From: Bradyrhizobium sp. CB3481
GTDB taxonomy: Bacteria; Pseudomonadota; Alphaproteobacteria; Rhizobiales; Xanthobacteraceae
DNA length: 64,000 nt
Direction of reading: 5' to 3'
Assembly (NCBI RefSeq): GCF_029714305.1
Contig: NZ_CP121647.1
Span: forward strand, 7,584,501-7,648,500
Part shown: positions 1 to 8,484 of the stretch, piece after piece
Layout of the letters: every line of letters begins with the position of its first letter
Numbering within the stretch: position 1 is the first letter of the stretch
The notes under the pieces: generated by a model
The model's input: the letters and a program-made list of their open reading frames with translations, nothing else
Databases searched by the model: none
What the model was told of the DNA's origin: nothing
Position numbers and translations under genes: made by a program

Positions 1-2
1 AG

Positions 3-1088
3 GATGTGGAGATCGGCGAGGCCGAGCCGGTGAAATGCCTCGACAATGGATTATGGCTGTGTGCCACCGATAACGATCTGCACTATGCGGTGCTGCTGTC
101 GGCTCATCGCGAGCACGGCGAAGAAACCGGCGTTCGCATCGAAATCCTGGCTCCTGCCGGGCCGGCAAGTGCCGAGCTTGTGAAGCGCTCATTTTCCGAC
201 ATCGAGAAAGCGGTCGACGCCGCGCGCTGCTATCGGGGCAAGGTTCTTTCATTTGATGCCGACGCGAGCTATCGCGGAAGCTCGCGGGGCCTCATGGTTC
301 ACAAGCTGCCGCGCATCGAACGCGCCAACGTGATCCTGCCCGAGGCGACGTTGAAACTGCTCGACCGCAACGTCCTCCATTTTGTGGAAGGCCGCACGCA
401 GCTGCGCCGGCTCGGACAGTCCACCCGCAAGGGAATCCTGCTGTATGGGCCGCCCGGCACCGGCAAGACGCATACCATTCGGTACCTCGCCAGCAACCTG
501 GCCGGCCATACGACATTGATCATCACGGCTGGTCAGGTCGCGCTGCTCGGCACCTATATGAACCTTGCCCGCCTCCTACAGCCGAGCATGGTGGTGATCG
601 AGGACGTCGATCTCATCGCGCGCGATCGCGAGATGATGGGAGGACCTTGCGAGGAGAGCCTGCTGAACAGGCTTCTCAACGAAATGGACGGTTTGAAAGA
701 GGATGCCGACATCCTTTTTGTCCTCACCACCAATCGACCCGAGCAACTCGAAGGCGCGCTGGCCGATCGGCCGGGCCGGATCGACCAAGCGATCGAGATC
801 CCGCTGCCCGACGACGTCAGTCGCAGGAAGCTGATCCAGCTCTACGGCCAGGGGTTGGCGCTCGATGAATCTCTCGTCAGCGAGGCCACACGTCGCACCA
901 AGGGCGTCAGCGCTGCCTTTATCAAGGAATTGATGCGACGTACAGCACAAGCCAGCATCGGTCGGGACGGCGGCACAACGATACAGTCCCCCGATCTCGG
1001 CGAAGCACTCGATGACATGCTCTTCGCGAGCGGCAAGCTGAACGTCAAGCTGCTCGGAGGGACGCAGAGCGTTACGATCGATGGATGA
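3..1088 (+). CDS. AAA+ family ATPase, 5' end outside window
   Basis: The frame is open to the left edge, and the first possible start in the window (GTG at 6) has no usable ribosome site, so the gene probably begins upstream. The visible 360 residues hold one classical AAA module. Walker A (GPPGTGKT) is at about residues 148-155, Walker B (MVVIEDVD) at about 195-202, and a second region of homology with an R-P-G-R-I-D arginine-finger motif follows. This layout is typical of FtsH/CDC48-like ATPases that remodel or unfold proteins. No protease motif follows the ATPase, so it is not FtsH itself. The N-terminal 130 residues are not recognised and may bind substrate. The partner and cellular role are unknown. 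Confidence 0.85.
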   Translation, partial: DVEIGEAEPVKCLDNGLWLCATDNDLHYAVLLSAHREHGEETGVRIEILAPAGPASAELVKRSFSDIEKAVDAARCYRGKVLSFDADASYRGSSRGLMVHKLPRIERANVILPEATLKLLDRNVLHFVEGRTQLRRLGQSTRKGILLYGPPGTGKTHTIRYLASNLAGHTTLIITAGQVALLGTYMNLARLLQPSMVVIEDVDLIARDREMMGGPCEESLLNRLLNEMDGLKEDADILFVLTTNRPEQLEGALADRPGRIDQAIEIPLPDDVSRRKLIQLYGQGLALDESLVSEATRRTKGVSAAFIKELMRRTAQASIGRDGGTTIQSPDLGEALDDMLFASGKLNVKLLGGTQSVTIDG

Positions 1089-1130
1089 ATGGGCTGAGAT
1101 GCCGATCCTGACCGAGTCAGGTTGCTGACA

Positions 1131-1418
1131 CTACTTCGGTGTGGAATCCGGCGGGCAATCCGGCGAGACCTTCAGCGGCTTATTGCCGCTCCACACCGTC
1201 CGTGCGGCGGAGTTCGCGCCACCTGCATCAGGCAACACGGCGCTCTGGCCGACAGTCTGCGAGTTCGGCGTCTTCTCTTCTCCATGGCCCGTCGTCGCAG
1301 ACGGTGACGTGGTGGTGCACGCCGTGTCCTGCTTGTCGGCCGATTCCGCCGTGGTTTGGGCTGAGGCTGCATTCCCTCCGATTACCGCTGCAAGAATCGC
1401 TACCGCGACGCGGGTCAT
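1131..1418 (-). CDS. Small exported protein of unknown function
   Basis: A 95-residue protein starts with a short positively charged and hydrophobic segment ending in A-S-A-Q, a standard Sec signal peptide with cleavage near residue 20. The mature part is Ser/Thr/Ala-rich and low in complexity, with two cysteines that could form a disulfide. A GGAG ribosome site sits six bases before the ATG, which supports this start. It converges with the upstream AAA ATPase and is divergent from the VOC gene. No family is recognised. Confidence 0.5.
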   Translation of the reverse strand: MTRVAVAILAAVIGGNAASAQTTAESADKQDTACTTTSPSATTGHGEEKTPNSQTVGQSAVLPDAGGANSAARTVWSGNKPLKVSPDCPPDSTPK

Positions 1419-1564
1419 TTTCGTCTCCGCTGGCTGAAAAATAACTTGCCCGGAGCGGAACGTTCTGCTGCAACGATGGTTCCCGCCAGCCTGGACATGA
1501 CGTTACGGAGCATTCGAACCGACGCGGTATTTGCTTCGCCAGGCGGATCGAAGACGGAGCACGC

Positions 1565-2530
1565 ATGACCATCGATCTGACCCGCCGCACGCTGCTTCAT
1601 CTTGCCGGCGTCTCATCGCTGTCCGCAGCAGCGGCCGCGGCAGCACGGGCGGAGGGCGCGGCGGGCGGCAGCGGGCCGACCTTCGCGAGCCAGACGCCGA
1701 TGCGGATCGGCATGGTGACCTTGCGCGTGCGCAACCTCGATCTGGTCGCCGACTTCTATCGCGACGCCATCGGACTCACTGTCATGCAGCGCACGCCAAC
1801 GGGCGCCCGTCTCGGCGCGGGCGGCGTGCCGCTACTCGATCTCAGCCGGCGACCGAACGCCGCCACCGAGCCGCGAAACGCGGCTGGCCTTTACCACACC
1901 GCCTTCCTGATGCCGACGCGCAAGGACCTGGCGCGCTGGCTGGTGCATGCCGCGACCAGCAAGGTGCAGCTCTCCGGCTTCGCCGATCACCGCGTCAGCG
2001 AGTCCGTCTATCTCGACGATCCCGAGGGCAACGGCATCGAGGTCTATGCTGACCGCGCACCTGACCTGTGGAAGTGGGACGGCGCGACGGTCGCGATGGC
2101 GACTGACCCGCTGGATTTTGACAATCTGCTGGCCCTGACGAATCCGCGCGTGTCCAACTATGCCGGCGCGCCTGAAGGGCTGCGCATCGGCCACATGCAT
2201 CTGCGTGTCGGCGATCTCGACCAGGCGGATCGCTTCTATGGCGGCACGATCGGCTTCGACCCGACGCGCAAACGGACCGGCGCCGCATTCCTCTCCTCGG
2301 GACGCTATCACCATCACCTCGGCATCAATGTCTGGCAGAGCGCCGGCGCCGGATGGCGCGATGATGCGGCGACCGGGCTTGCGTGGTTCTCGCTGGAAAT
2401 CGCGGCGCCGGAAATATTGGAGGCGCAGGAGCAGCGGCTGCGGCAAGCCGGTGCGCCGGCTGCGGCAATTAGCAACGGAATTGAGACGGCGGACCCCTGG
2501 GGCACCAAGGTGCGTCTGATCAAAGTTTGA
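1565..2530 (+). CDS. VOC (glyoxalase/dioxygenase) superfamily protein, Tat-exported
   Basis: The 321-residue protein begins with a twin-arginine signal (TRRTLLHLAG followed by an Ala-rich stretch), so it is probably exported folded. Two vicinal-oxygen-chelate modules follow, at about residues 45-170 and 205-320. Each starts with the usual strand G-M/H-V/L-x-L-R-V-x-(N/D)-L and contains a histidine that could bind metal. Ring-cleaving dioxygenases and glyoxalases share this fold, but export is unusual for them, so the substrate cannot be named. A GGAG site six bases before the ATG fixes the start. The next gene, an amidase, is 69 bases downstream on the same strand and may be cotranscribed. 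Confidence 0.8.
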   Translation: MTIDLTRRTLLHLAGVSSLSAAAAAAARAEGAAGGSGPTFASQTPMRIGMVTLRVRNLDLVADFYRDAIGLTVMQRTPTGARLGAGGVPLLDLSRRPNAATEPRNAAGLYHTAFLMPTRKDLARWLVHAATSKVQLSGFADHRVSESVYLDDPEGNGIEVYADRAPDLWKWDGATVAMATDPLDFDNLLALTNPRVSNYAGAPEGLRIGHMHLRVGDLDQADRFYGGTIGFDPTRKRTGAAFLSSGRYHHHLGINVWQSAGAGWRDDAATGLAWFSLEIAAPEILEAQEQRLRQAGAPAAAISNGIETADPWGTKVRLIKV

Positions 2531-2599
2531 CGGCGCAATAACGAATAAGCCACAGCATCCCCGCGCCGGGGTCAAAGCTGTGCCGGGAAGGATGATTTC

Positions 2600-4075
2600 A
2601 TGAATTTGCCGATGAGCTGGGACGAATGGGCGCAACATGACGGCGTTGCGCTGGCGACGCGTGTCGCAAAAGGCGAACTGACGGCCGCTGAACTTTCGGC
2701 GCAAGCGGCTGCCGCGATCGCCAGGGTCGATCCCCCGCTCTCAGCTGTCGTCGAAGTGTTCGACGATGCCGTCACTGACCCCGCAACCGACGGCACCAAT
2801 CTCGACGGCCCGTTTGCCGGCCTGCCCTTCCTGATGAAAGACCTCGGCCCGACCCTGAAGGGCCGGCTGCAGGAAATGGGCTCGCTCTATATGCGCGGCA
2901 ATCGCGCCAGCGCCGACACCTTCCTGACCAGGAAGCTGCGCACGGCCGGGCTCAACCTGATCGGGCGCACCACCACGCCGGAATTCGGCGTCTGCAGCTC
3001 GGCGGAGAATCCCGCCGTCTATGTCACGCGCAACCCGTGGGATACCGACTACACCACGTGCGGATCGTCGGCCGGCAGCGCGGCGATGGTCGCCGCCGGC
3101 GCGGTGCCGATCGCGCATGCGACCGATGGCGGCGGCTCGATCCGGATCCCGGCCGGCGTCAACGGCAATATCGGGCTGAAAGTTTCGCGCGGCGTGTTCT
3201 CGCTGTCGCCCCTGCTGTCCGATCTCTCTGGCCTCGTCTCCATTCAAGGCTGCCAGTCGCGCACCGTTCGCGATACCGCTGTCTTCGTCGACGCCTGCCG
3301 CGGCCCGGCGCCGGGCGAGTTCATGCCGTTCTGGAGTCCGCCGGAGCCTTATACCCGGATGATCGCGCGCGACCCGGGAAAGCTGAAAATCGCGCTGTCG
3401 CACAAATGGGGCGACTTTGAAGCGACGCCACACATCGCGGCCGAGCTGGAAAAAGCCGGGCGCTTCCTCGAAGGCCTCGGCCATCACGTCGATTACGCCC
3501 TGCCCGAGATCGACTACAGCGCAGCTTTCGCGGCGCAGACCACCTGCTACATCAGCAATTTTGCCGTCGTGATCTCCAACATGCTGGCGGCGCGCGGGCT
3601 CGAGGAGCCGCCGGCGGACCTGATCGAGCCGATCAACATCCGGATCTGGCAGCACGGCCGCGATACGAGCTACGCCGACCGCGCAAAGATGCAGGCCGTG
3701 TTCAACACGACCTCGCGCGGCTTCGGCACGTTCTTCGAGGATTGGGACATCATGCTGACCCCGATCACGGCGCTGCCGACACCAAAGGTGGGCACGACGG
3801 AGTATCTCACGATCAGCGACAATCCCGACGTGCTCGACTGGTTCGGCAATCTCTGGCGCAATTTTGCCTTTACCCCGCTCGCCAATCTCTGCGGCATCCC
3901 CGCGATCTCGCTGCCGCTCGCCACTCACGAGCACGGCCTGCCGCTCGGCATCCAGGCGATCGCCAGGCAGGCCAATGACGGCCTCTTGCTGCAGCTCGCC
4001 GCCCAGATCGAGCGCGCGATCGACGGCAAGTGGAACGGGGGGCAGAGGCCGGGCGTGCATGTGACGAAGGAGTGA
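2600..4075 (+). CDS. Amidase signature family hydrolase
   Basis: This 491-residue protein has the amidase-signature fold. The Ser-cisSer-Lys triad can be placed as Lys80 (in LPFLMKDLG), Ser156 (in CGSSAGSA) and Ser180 (in DGGGSIRIPA), with the family's usual 24-residue spacing between the two serines. Such enzymes hydrolyse carboxamides, nitrile-derived amides or amidated peptides in the cytoplasm. No GatC partner or tRNA-related gene is adjacent, so a catabolic amidase is more likely than GatA. A GGAAGGA ribosome site precedes the ATG. The length is normal. The substrate is unknown. Confidence 0.88.
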   Translation: MNLPMSWDEWAQHDGVALATRVAKGELTAAELSAQAAAAIARVDPPLSAVVEVFDDAVTDPATDGTNLDGPFAGLPFLMKDLGPTLKGRLQEMGSLYMRGNRASADTFLTRKLRTAGLNLIGRTTTPEFGVCSSAENPAVYVTRNPWDTDYTTCGSSAGSAAMVAAGAVPIAHATDGGGSIRIPAGVNGNIGLKVSRGVFSLSPLLSDLSGLVSIQGCQSRTVRDTAVFVDACRGPAPGEFMPFWSPPEPYTRMIARDPGKLKIALSHKWGDFEATPHIAAELEKAGRFLEGLGHHVDYALPEIDYSAAFAAQTTCYISNFAVVISNMLAARGLEEPPADLIEPINIRIWQHGRDTSYADRAKMQAVFNTTSRGFGTFFEDWDIMLTPITALPTPKVGTTEYLTISDNPDVLDWFGNLWRNFAFTPLANLCGIPAISLPLATHEHGLPLGIQAIARQANDGLLLQLAAQIERAIDGKWNGGQRPGVHVTKE

Positions 4076-4187
4076 ACGGCAGGCGCGTCGTACTTGAATG
4101 ATCCGAAGCTCCACCGAATAGCGATCCAGGACCGTCCAACACCGCAGCCGGAGCGGTGTTGATCCTGCCCTGCCGCCGGTGCCGCTA

Positions 4188-4541
4188 CTATTTCGCCACC
4201 GGGACGGCTGGCGTGCTGCCCTGACTTCGGCCAGCGGCAGTTGCGTCCCACCAGTTTCCCAGGGCATCAAGCAACGGCATGAGCTTGAGACCGGCCGCTG
4301 TCAGATCATATTCCACGCGCAACGGATATCCTTCGAACTCGCTGCGCGCCACGATGCCCGCGTCCTCCAGCTTGCGGAGCTCCAGCGTGAGCATCCGGTG
4401 CGAGATGGTGGGGTTGTCCCGGCGCAGGTCGCTGAAGCGTTTCGTGCCCTGCTTCAGATAGTAGATCAGCAGACTGGGCCAGCGGCCGCTGAGGATCTGC
4501 ATCACTTCCTCGATCGGACAGCGCGAGACGAGATCTTTCAT
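4188..4541 (-). CDS. HxlR family winged-helix transcriptional regulator
   Basis: The 117-residue protein matches HxlR regulators over its whole length: CPIEEVMQILSGRWPSLLIYYL at the N-terminus, then the recognition region (ISHRMLTLELRKLEDAGIV) and the wing (Y-D-L-T-A-A-G). A cysteine at residue 8 sits where many family members carry a redox- or quinone-sensing thiol. The gene is divergent from the glutathione transferase at 4651, the usual arrangement for a regulator and its target. The 109-base gap holds a TTAC/GTAA inverted repeat that could be its operator. The effector is unknown. Confidence 0.85.
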   Translation of the reverse strand: MKDLVSRCPIEEVMQILSGRWPSLLIYYLKQGTKRFSDLRRDNPTISHRMLTLELRKLEDAGIVARSEFEGYPLRVEYDLTAAGLKLMPLLDALGNWWDATAAGRSQGSTPAVPVAK

Positions 4542-4555
4542 CTGAATGCTCGTGG

Positions 4556-4578
4556 TTACAAAAAGGTGCGTAATTTAC
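4556..4578. promoter_or_regulatory. Candidate HxlR operator in the HxlR/GST divergent region
   Basis: TTAC (4556-4559), ten bases, then GTAATTTAC (4570-4578), itself a palindrome, lie just upstream of the HxlR start and about 70 bases upstream of the GST start. Inverted repeats of this size suit a dimeric winged-helix protein. There is no experimental support, and the motif is short. Confidence 0.35.
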
Positions 4579-4650
4579 TTGGGCAGCGCGATCCGTAGAT
4601 TCCAGTGACGCTGCGCAGCGTGATCGGCAGAAATCACGGAGAACATCTCA

Positions 4651-5355
4651 ATGGAACCAATTCTCATCTATGGCTTCCCGGCCGGAAGCTCGATGGGGCT
4701 TGTCGCCGCGCTCGAATGGCTTGGCAAACCCTATCGGCTATGCCGTGTCGATATGCTCGGCGAGATGCGCAATCCGTCCTATGCGCGCATCAATGCCCGG
4801 CATGAAACGCCGGTCCTGATCACGGATGCAGGGCGGGTGCTGACCGAGACGGTCGCGATCGCCGCCTGGCTCGAGGCAAGAGACAGCGAGCAGCGCATCA
4901 GTTTCACGCCGCTTTCGCCGGAAGCGGACCGGATGCACCAACTGATCGGCTTTATCAACACAGGTTTTACCAGCGCCTTCTCGCCGCTGTGGGCCGCGAT
5001 GGAGATGGCGAAACCGAACCCGCAAATGCAGTCGTCTCTGCGTGAGTTCGGCGCCGCGCGCGTGATCGAGCGGCATGACAAGCTCGAAGCGATGATCGGA
5101 GATCAACCCTTTCTCACGGGTGAGCGCCCGACGCTGGCCGACGGCATTCTGGTCGGCGTTGCGCGGTGGCTCGATTTTCATCAAGTCGCCGATCCGGCGC
5201 GCTGGCCGAAGCTCGCCGCTTTGCGTCGGCGCATCGAAGCCGACCCCGCCGTCATCTATGCGAAGGCCTTGGAGAGCGGAGATACGGCTTCGAGCTCCGG
5301 CGCTTGCAGCGGCCACATCCTGCTCGCGGACGTTATCGAGCGGTTCGGTGATTGA
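4651..5355 (+). CDS. Glutathione S-transferase family protein
   Basis: The 234-residue protein begins with a thioredoxin-like strand (PILIYGFPAGSSMGLVAALEW) and continues with the G-site pattern (N-A-R-H-E-T-P-V-L, then V-L-T-E-T-V-A-I). An all-helical C-terminal domain follows with the conserved GERPTLADGIL motif. These features place it in the cytosolic GST family, which conjugates glutathione to electrophiles or acts in isomerisation or dehalogenation. It is transcribed away from the adjacent HxlR gene and is probably its target. The active-site serine or cysteine of the first helix cannot be assigned with certainty. Substrate unknown. Confidence 0.85.
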   Translation: MEPILIYGFPAGSSMGLVAALEWLGKPYRLCRVDMLGEMRNPSYARINARHETPVLITDAGRVLTETVAIAAWLEARDSEQRISFTPLSPEADRMHQLIGFINTGFTSAFSPLWAAMEMAKPNPQMQSSLREFGAARVIERHDKLEAMIGDQPFLTGERPTLADGILVGVARWLDFHQVADPARWPKLAALRRRIEADPAVIYAKALESGDTASSSGACSGHILLADVIERFGD

Positions 5356-5419
5356 GGCGATCATGCGGCGCGGCCAGCAGCATCCCATGCGCTGATCGTT
5401 GCACAGACGTGCAGCGCTG

Positions 5420-6814
5420 CTACAGCGGCGGATGCCGGCGGTGCCAGTCCGTCGCGCTCTGGAACGCTATACCGGCGCGGATCAGCATCGCCTCATCGAG
5501 ATCCGCGGCCACCAACTGGATCGCAATCGGCAAGCCATCGCTGCTGAACCCGCCCGGCAGGGTCAGTGTCGGCTGTCCCGTCATGTTGAAGGGGGCGGTA
5601 TAGGCCTGCAGCCAGGCGATCAGCTCCGGCTGCAGGCCCATCGTCCCCATGGCCTTCAGGGACAATGGCGCGAACGGATGCGCTGGCACAAGGAGCAGGT
5701 CGATCTTTCCGAACAGAGTGCGCATGCGGCCGCGGAAAGCCATGCGCCGCAGCAGCACCGCTTGATAGTCGAGGCCGGACAAGGCGCCTCCGGCCTCGAG
5801 AACCATGCTCAACACCGGACCGTAGGAATCCCGGCGCGCCGGATACGTCGCCCGATGAGCGACCGCCGCTTCCACGGCGCAATTCGGAGCCCAATCGGCA
5901 ATAGCCTGAGTGACATCCGGCACCTGGACTTCCACGAGTTCGGCGCCGAGCGCGGTGAGCACACACGAGGCGTCATCGAGAACCGTAACCACTTGCGGAT
6001 CGACGTCCCGGCGGCTCCAGTTGCGATCGACGCCGATTTTGAGACCGCCAATGCTGTCGTTCGCCATCGTCGCGAAACTCGCCACCGGCGCTTGCAATGC
6101 GGTGGGATCGGCCGGGTCGGCGCCGGCGATAGCCGTCAGCAGCGCGGCGGCATCCGCGACACTGCGCGCCATCGGCCCGACGTGATCGAGGCTCGGCGCT
6201 AGGTCGAAGACGCCGTGCCGGCTCACCCGTCCCCACGTCGGCTTGAGGCCGGTCAAGCCGTTGGCAGCCGACGGCCAGCGGATCGAGCCGCCGGTATCGG
6301 AGGCAAGTGCCCCGAAGCAGAGCCCGGCTGCCACCGCGACACCCGGCCCGCTTGACGAGATGCCCGGCCAGTAATCGGCATTCCAGGGATTGCGGGGCGG
6401 CGTGATCTCGGGATGATGGTCGGAATAGGCGCCTTCGGTCATCTGCAGCTTGCCGAGCAGCACGGCGCCCGCTGCGCGCAGACGCCGCACGGCGGTGGCG
6501 TCCTCGGCCGGCCTGAAGCTCTTGTAGATCGTCGTCCCTGCCGCAGTCGGAACGCCCTCGGTCCAGAACAAGTCTTTGACGGCAAGCGGAATTCCGTGCA
6601 GCGCTCCGCGATAATCACCGGCAATCATGTCGGCCTCCGCCACCCGCGCCTCGGCCATCGCGCGCTCGGCCGTGACGAGAGCGTAGCTCGCGAGCCTGCC
6701 ATCCAGTGCTGCGATCCGGTCGAGCTGCTGACGGGCCGCCTCCACCGGCGATATCTCGCGCGTGCGGATCAGCTCCGCCAGCTCAGTCAATTCCAGGAAA
6801 TGCACTTGTCTCAT
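5420..6814 (-). CDS. Amidase signature family hydrolase (second copy)
   Basis: This 464-residue amidase-signature protein carries Lys80 (GIPLAVKDL), a serine run at 153-155 and the nucleophile Ser177 (SDTGGSIRWP). The usual GGSSGGS loop is degenerate here (GISSSGPG). Lys80, Ser153 and Ser177 still keep the family's spacing, so it should be active. The ATG lies six bases after the stop of the dehalogenase-like gene (6821-7723), transcribed in the same direction, so the two form an operon. A linked pathway for an amide-containing or halogenated xenobiotic is possible but unproven. Confidence 0.87.
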   Translation of the reverse strand: MRQVHFLELTELAELIRTREISPVEAARQQLDRIAALDGRLASYALVTAERAMAEARVAEADMIAGDYRGALHGIPLAVKDLFWTEGVPTAAGTTIYKSFRPAEDATAVRRLRAAGAVLLGKLQMTEGAYSDHHPEITPPRNPWNADYWPGISSSGPGVAVAAGLCFGALASDTGGSIRWPSAANGLTGLKPTWGRVSRHGVFDLAPSLDHVGPMARSVADAAALLTAIAGADPADPTALQAPVASFATMANDSIGGLKIGVDRNWSRRDVDPQVVTVLDDASCVLTALGAELVEVQVPDVTQAIADWAPNCAVEAAVAHRATYPARRDSYGPVLSMVLEAGGALSGLDYQAVLLRRMAFRGRMRTLFGKIDLLLVPAHPFAPLSLKAMGTMGLQPELIAWLQAYTAPFNMTGQPTLTLPGGFSSDGLPIAIQLVAADLDEAMLIRAGIAFQSATDWHRRHPPL

Positions 6815-6820
6815 GGCCGC

Positions 6821-7723
6821 TCAGCCCATCGCTCCCGCGCGGACATCCGCGACAAACCGAGCCAGCGCCTTGCCGACATCGTCGGGCGCTTCCTCCTGCA
6901 GAAAGTGCGCCCCCTTGACCATCACGGTCTGCTGATTGGGCCAGGAGCGACAGAACTCCCGCTGTGCGCCGATCAGAAATCCGGCCGGCTCCGCGTCGAT
7001 AAAGAGTTTTGGCATCGGGCTGGCCGAGAGCCAGCGCGCGTAGTCTTCGACGATAGCCACCACGTCCGCCGGCTCGCCGGCGATTGGCAGATCCCGCGTC
7101 CATGCCAGCATCGGCATGCGCAAGAAGCCGGGATTGCGATAGTGGCGCCGATAGACCTCGATGGCTTCCTCGCTGATATGGCGCAGCGGAAGCAGATATT
7201 CGATGAAAAGATTCTGCCGGAGGATCAGGTCCTCTCCGAGATCGCTCCGTTGCCCCTGAAAGAAGGCGCGCGTCGCCGCGGGCCACTCATCCCAGGACGC
7301 GAACGGCCGCACAATCCCTTCCATATAGGCGATCGCCTTGACTCGCCCAGGATTGCGTCGGGCCCAATCGAAGCCCAGCGCCGAGCCCCAGTCGTGAACG
7401 ATGAGGATCACGTCCTTCATCAAGCCCATCTCCTCGAACCAGCTATCGAGATAGCGGCGATGATCGAAGAACCGGTAATTTCCGTCAGGAGCAGGACCGG
7501 AATTGCCCATGCCCACATAGTCAGGTGCAAGGCAGCGTCCATAGGGCAACAGATAAGGGATGATGTTACGCCACAAATACGAAGGCGTCGGAACACCGTG
7601 CAGGAACACGATCGGATCGCCTTCGCCAACGTCGACGTACGCCATGTTGCTGTCGAGCACCGCAACGCGTTTCCGGTAGGACACATCTTCGGTCGAGATT
7701 GCGGGATACGTCATCGGGAACAC
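6821..7723 (-). CDS. Haloalkane-dehalogenase-like alpha/beta hydrolase
   Basis: The 300-residue protein follows the subfamily II haloalkane dehalogenase pattern: HGxPTPSYLWRNI at 42-54, nucleophile elbow HDWGSALGFDWA with Asp111, a catalytic Glu at about 135 (YMEGIVRP) and His273 (GAHFLQEE). One of the two halide-stabilising residues, Trp112, is present. The other, normally Asn in the HGN motif, is Val44 here. Without it, classical hydrolytic dehalogenation may be weak or lost, and another hydrolase or epoxide activity is possible. The gene is first in an operon with the amidase and is divergent from a CGNR regulator. Confidence 0.82.
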   Translation of the reverse strand: MFPMTYPAISTEDVSYRKRVAVLDSNMAYVDVGEGDPIVFLHGVPTPSYLWRNIIPYLLPYGRCLAPDYVGMGNSGPAPDGNYRFFDHRRYLDSWFEEMGLMKDVILIVHDWGSALGFDWARRNPGRVKAIAYMEGIVRPFASWDEWPAATRAFFQGQRSDLGEDLILRQNLFIEYLLPLRHISEEAIEVYRRHYRNPGFLRMPMLAWTRDLPIAGEPADVVAIVEDYARWLSASPMPKLFIDAEPAGFLIGAQREFCRSWPNQQTVMVKGAHFLQEEAPDDVGKALARFVADVRAGAMG

Positions 7724-7763
7724 TCCTCTTGTTCAACCGTGCGGAACCATTCGCGCCAGGTTC

Positions 7764-7826
7764 TGACACCTGCTAACGCGTTTTACCAGTGTCGGTTGCA
7801 GAAACCAGCAAAATTATTATGCTGGT
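7764..7826. promoter_or_regulatory. Candidate operator between hydrolase-amidase operon and CGNR regulator
   Basis: A perfect palindrome, ACCAGCA (7804-7810), nine bases, TGCTGGT (7820-7826), ends four bases before the regulator's ATG. Upstream, TGACACCTGC (7764-7773) is the reverse complement, with one mismatch, of GCTGGTGTCA (7821-7830). A related CCAGTGTC lies at 7786-7793. Repeated half-sites in a 107-base divergent region indicate a binding site, probably for the adjacent regulator, which would then repress itself and the operon. This function is inferred. Confidence 0.5.
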
Positions 7827-7829
7827 GTC

Positions 7830-8411
7830 ATGAGACATTCGGACAAATTCCCGGTTCCCGGCGATGTCGCGCTGCTCTACGATTTCGTGAACTCGGTCGA
7901 CCAGCGCCGATACGTTGAGCAGGGTGTCGCGCATGAGCCTGGCGACGAACTGGAGACGCCGCCGCAGCTCGAAAGATGGCTTCAGAGTCGCGGCCTGTTG
8001 AAACCCGGCGCAAGGGTTTCGCCAGCCGAGCATCGCGAAGCGCTGGAGCTGCGGACGGCCCTCAGGCAATTCCTCAGTTCCTCGCCAACGCAGCTGAGCG
8101 CGGCGGCCATCGATGTTGAACGCGCTGCCGCCCGCTTTCCCTTGTTAGTCACGGCCTCCCGAAAACGTTCGCTCGACTTGCGACCGCTTGAGCGGCGCGC
8201 GAGCAGCGGACTCGGAGCCGTTTTGGCTGAACTCGTGCGCCTATCCGATAGCGGCAGGCTCGAACGTATGAAGATGTGCAGTTCCGACGAGTGCCAGTGG
8301 ATCTTTTACGACCGCTCCAAGCCGGGCAATCGCCGCTGGTGTTCATCGGACCGATGCGGAAACCGGGAGAAGACCCGGGCCTATCGCGACCGCCAGCGCC
8401 GCGGTGATTGA
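7830..8411 (+). CDS. CGNR zinc-finger (ABATE domain) regulator
   Basis: The 193-residue protein has an N-terminal ABATE-like region (LYDFVNSVD, then a helical domain). Its C-terminal finger, CSSDECQWIFYDRSKPGNRRWCSSDRCGNREK, has four cysteines and gives the family its name (CGNR). Such proteins are putative stress-responsive transcription factors. No Shine-Dalgarno sequence precedes the ATG, and the palindrome is nearly adjacent to it, so translation may be leaderless or tightly coupled to operator occupancy. It faces the dehalogenase-like/amidase operon and is its likely regulator. Confidence 0.82.
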   Translation: MRHSDKFPVPGDVALLYDFVNSVDQRRYVEQGVAHEPGDELETPPQLERWLQSRGLLKPGARVSPAEHREALELRTALRQFLSSSPTQLSAAAIDVERAAARFPLLVTASRKRSLDLRPLERRASSGLGAVLAELVRLSDSGRLERMKMCSSDECQWIFYDRSKPGNRRWCSSDRCGNREKTRAYRDRQRRGD

Positions 8412-8484
8412 TGACCATGCATCCCCGGGCAGATGGCTCGCATTGCCCGAGGATGAGCCGCTGATGCGGACCTCAGGATCCGCC

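Noticed and set aside
2741..4270. Long antisense frame of 509 codons over the first amidase gene.
   Set aside because: It is the shadow of a high-GC gene: Arg/Ala/Gly-rich, no motif, and the opposite strand has a full catalytic triad.
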